Assembly: GCF_030815145.1 (NCBI RefSeq)
Contig: NZ_JAUSWJ010000001.1
Coordinates: 3,703,501-3,767,500, forward strand
Reading direction: 5' to 3'
Source of the DNA: Kaistia geumhonensis
GTDB taxonomy: Bacteria; Pseudomonadota; Alphaproteobacteria; Rhizobiales; Kaistiaceae
Length of the DNA stretch: 64,000 bases
The position numbers were made by a program, and so were the translations under genes. Below the pieces are notes generated by a model. The model ran no database searches and was not told where the DNA came from. It saw nothing but the letters and a program-made list of their open reading frames with translations. Numbering within the stretch: the stretch's first letter is position 1; each line of letters opens with the position of its first letter. Below, piece by piece: positions 62,783-64,000 of the stretch.

Positions 62783-63742
62783 TCAAGTCTTCAACGCCGC
62801 GGCGAGCGACGAGCGCTGGTAATCCGCGAGCAGGGCCGCGACGGCCGCAGAGGCAAGGCGAGCCTCGGCGCTGTCGGCGCGGCTCGTCAGGATGATCGGC
62901 ACGCGCGCGCCGAGCACGATGCCGGCCGCATCGGCGCCCGCCAGAAATGTGAGGCCCTTCGCCAGCATGTTGCCGGCCTCGAGATCTGGCACCACCAGAA
63001 TATTGGCCCGGCCCGCGACCGGAGAGCGGATTTCCTTGATGGCGGCCGAGCCGAGATCGATTGCGTTGTCGAGCGCGAGCGGTCCGTCGACGACACCGCC
63101 CGTGATCTGGCCGCGATCGGCCATCTTGCACAGCGCCGCGGCGTCGATGGTGGATGGCACGTCGGGATTGACCGTCTCCATCGCCGACAGGATCGCCACC
63201 CGCGCTTCCCCGAACTTCAAAGCCGCCGCGAGGTCGATGGCGTTCTGGACGATGTGGCGCTTCTCTTCGAGCGTCGGGGCAATGTTCACCGCCGCGTCCG
63301 TGATGATCAGCGGATCGGAATGGTTGGGAACGTCCATCACGAAGCAGTGGCTGATGCGCCGGCCGGTACGCAGCCCGGTCTCGCGCGCGACGACGGCGCC
63401 CATCAGCTCGTCCGTGTGCAGGCTGCCCTTCATGAGGGCGTCGGCCTCGCCGCTGCGCACCAGCGCGACGGCCTTTTCCGCCGCGTCATGGCTGTGGGCA
63501 GCCTCGACGCGGCGGAAGGCGGAAAGATCGGCGCCGATGGCGGCGGCCGTCGAAGCCAGCTTGGCCGGAGGCGCGACGAGGATCGGCTCCATCAGCCCCA
63601 GCGCGGCGGCCTCGACCGCCGCGCCGAGAGCGACGGCATCGCAGGGATGGGCAACGGCGACGCGGAGGCGCGGCAGGGCCTGTGCGGCCGCGATCAACCG
63701 GTCATATTTCGCATGGCGTAGGGCCGCGTCGGCGTCACCCAT
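62783..63742 (-). CDS. Phosphate acetyl/butyryltransferase family protein
   Basis: 319 residues. ADALMKGSLHTDELMGAVV, RRISHCFVMDVPNHSDPLII and TDAAVNIAPTLEEKRHIVQN match the phosphotransacetylase/phosphotransbutyrylase fold, with LVVPDLEAGNMLAKGLTFLAG near the C-terminus. It would convert acyl-CoA and phosphate to acyl phosphate. It is the short form, without the N-terminal MaoC hydratase domain carried by the fused members. No acetate or butyrate kinase lies beside it; the next gene is an aldo/keto reductase. Confidence 0.88.
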   Translation of the reverse strand: MGDADAALRHAKYDRLIAAAQALPRLRVAVAHPCDAVALGAAVEAAALGLMEPILVAPPAKLASTAAAIGADLSAFRRVEAAHSHDAAEKAVALVRSGEADALMKGSLHTDELMGAVVARETGLRTGRRISHCFVMDVPNHSDPLIITDAAVNIAPTLEEKRHIVQNAIDLAAALKFGEARVAILSAMETVNPDVPSTIDAAALCKMADRGQITGGVVDGPLALDNAIDLGSAAIKEIRSPVAGRANILVVPDLEAGNMLAKGLTFLAGADAAGIVLGARVPIILTSRADSAEARLASAAVAALLADYQRSSLAAALKT

Positions 63743-63752
63743 GATCGTCTGC

Positions 63753-64000
63753 TCAGCGCTTCATGTAGGAGCTGATCAGGCTGAGCTCCGGCGGACCGAG
63801 CCGGTCGGCAGCGCTCGCCAGCTGGTGCCAGTAGGGATAGATCAGCCGCTGCAGGCTGACGGCATCGAGCCGGGCGCGCTCCTCGTCGGTCAGCTTCAGC
63901 GCGGCGGCGCCGAGATTGCGCGTCAGCTGATGCTCGTTCCGGGCGCCGATGATCACCGAGGTGACGCCCGGCCGGCCAAGCAGCCAGGCGAGCGCGACTT
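63753..64000 (-). CDS. Aldo/keto reductase, C-terminal part (truncated by window edge)
   Basis: About 82 residues to the stop, open to the right edge. VALAWLLGRPGVTSVIIGAR with the following NEHQLTRNLGAA is the C-terminal cofactor-binding segment of the aldo/keto reductase superfamily (the GAR/N part contacts the NADPH phosphate region). The stop is 10 bases upstream of the Pta/Ptb-family start on the same strand, so they may share an mRNA. The active-site Tyr and the substrate loops lie outside the window. Confidence 0.88.
   Translation of the reverse strand, partial: VALAWLLGRPGVTSVIIGARNEHQLTRNLGAAALKLTDEERARLDAVSLQRLIYPYWHQLASAADRLGPPELSLISSYMKR

Noticed and set aside
1..64000. CRISPR array, prophage, insertion sequence or toxin-antitoxin pair
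   Set aside because: No regularly spaced repeats, transposase, capsid or integrase motifs, or paired small toxin and antitoxin genes were seen.

Overview
The window looks like a chromosomal segment of an alphaproteobacterium of the order Hyphomicrobiales (Rhizobiales). The evidence is uniformly high GC, a small SRP RNA directly upstream of dnaX, the runs dnaX-ybaB-recR, rmuC|def-fmt-truA and rpmH-rnpA-yidC-yihA-argB, dapD/dapE, a membrane-anchored CycM-like cytochrome c, and a complete Caulobacter/Agrobacterium-style cpa/tad pilus locus. I cannot name the genus. I see no integrase, transposase, phage gene or CRISPR array. Many genes are joined by 1-4 nt stop/start overlaps.

Layout. 0-0.4 kb: 3' end of a nucleoside hydrolase. 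0.4-13.2 kb: the Flp/Tad pilus locus. Two TadE/G-like minor pilins and a CpaC N-domain protein face away from four tandem flp pilin genes, which lead into cpaA-B-C-D-E-F-tadB-tadC; tadD converges from the far side. 13.3-16.8 kb: an M17 leucyl aminopeptidase, then a tightly overlapped MarR-like/NlpC-P60/GrpB trio. 16.8-25.4 kb (minus strand): a Yej-type peptide ABC importer with two tandem binding proteins and a GhrA-like reductase at the operon end. 25.6-30.0 kb: CycM-like cytochrome c, kdsB, pheA, a family-25 glycosyltransferase and nudC. 30.2-33.9 kb: SRP RNA, dnaX, ybaB, recR and DUF924. 33.9-39.7 kb: rmuC, def-fmt-truA, a membrane protein and dapE. 39.7-45.3 kb: hemN, a META-domain protein, an SDR/AraC divergent pair and small proteins. 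45.5-50.7 kb: a haem-copper terminal oxidase operon (CuA-less subunit II, fused subunits I+III, CtaG-like). 50.6-52.9 kb: a YCII-like protein, tRNA-Arg(ACG) and an orphan histidine kinase. 53.0-59.2 kb: rpmH-rnpA-yidC-yihA-argB, a HAD phosphatase and dapD. 59.3-64.0 kb: a lactonase-MFS-DUF4432 group, a Pta/Ptb-family enzyme and an aldo/keto reductase running off the end.

How the genes work together. The tad locus is close to complete for making, exporting and anchoring Flp pili: pilins, prepilin peptidase, secretin, lipoproteins, ATPases and inner-membrane platform. The yej operon should import short peptides. dapD, dapE and argB are lysine and arginine biosynthesis steps. rpmH, rnpA, yidC and yihA serve ribosome and membrane biogenesis. 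The 45.5-50.7 kb oxidase has lost the CuA ligands in subunit II and so probably takes electrons from quinol.

Most of the window is ordinary core chromosome. The points most worth a second look are the CuA-less oxidase with fused I/III subunits, the four-gene pilin array with a long hairpin before cpaA and a possible sigma-54 promoter, the two yejA paralogues with different signal peptides and a TTG coupled start, the DnaX without zinc-finger cysteines, and a few short repeats in regulatory gaps.
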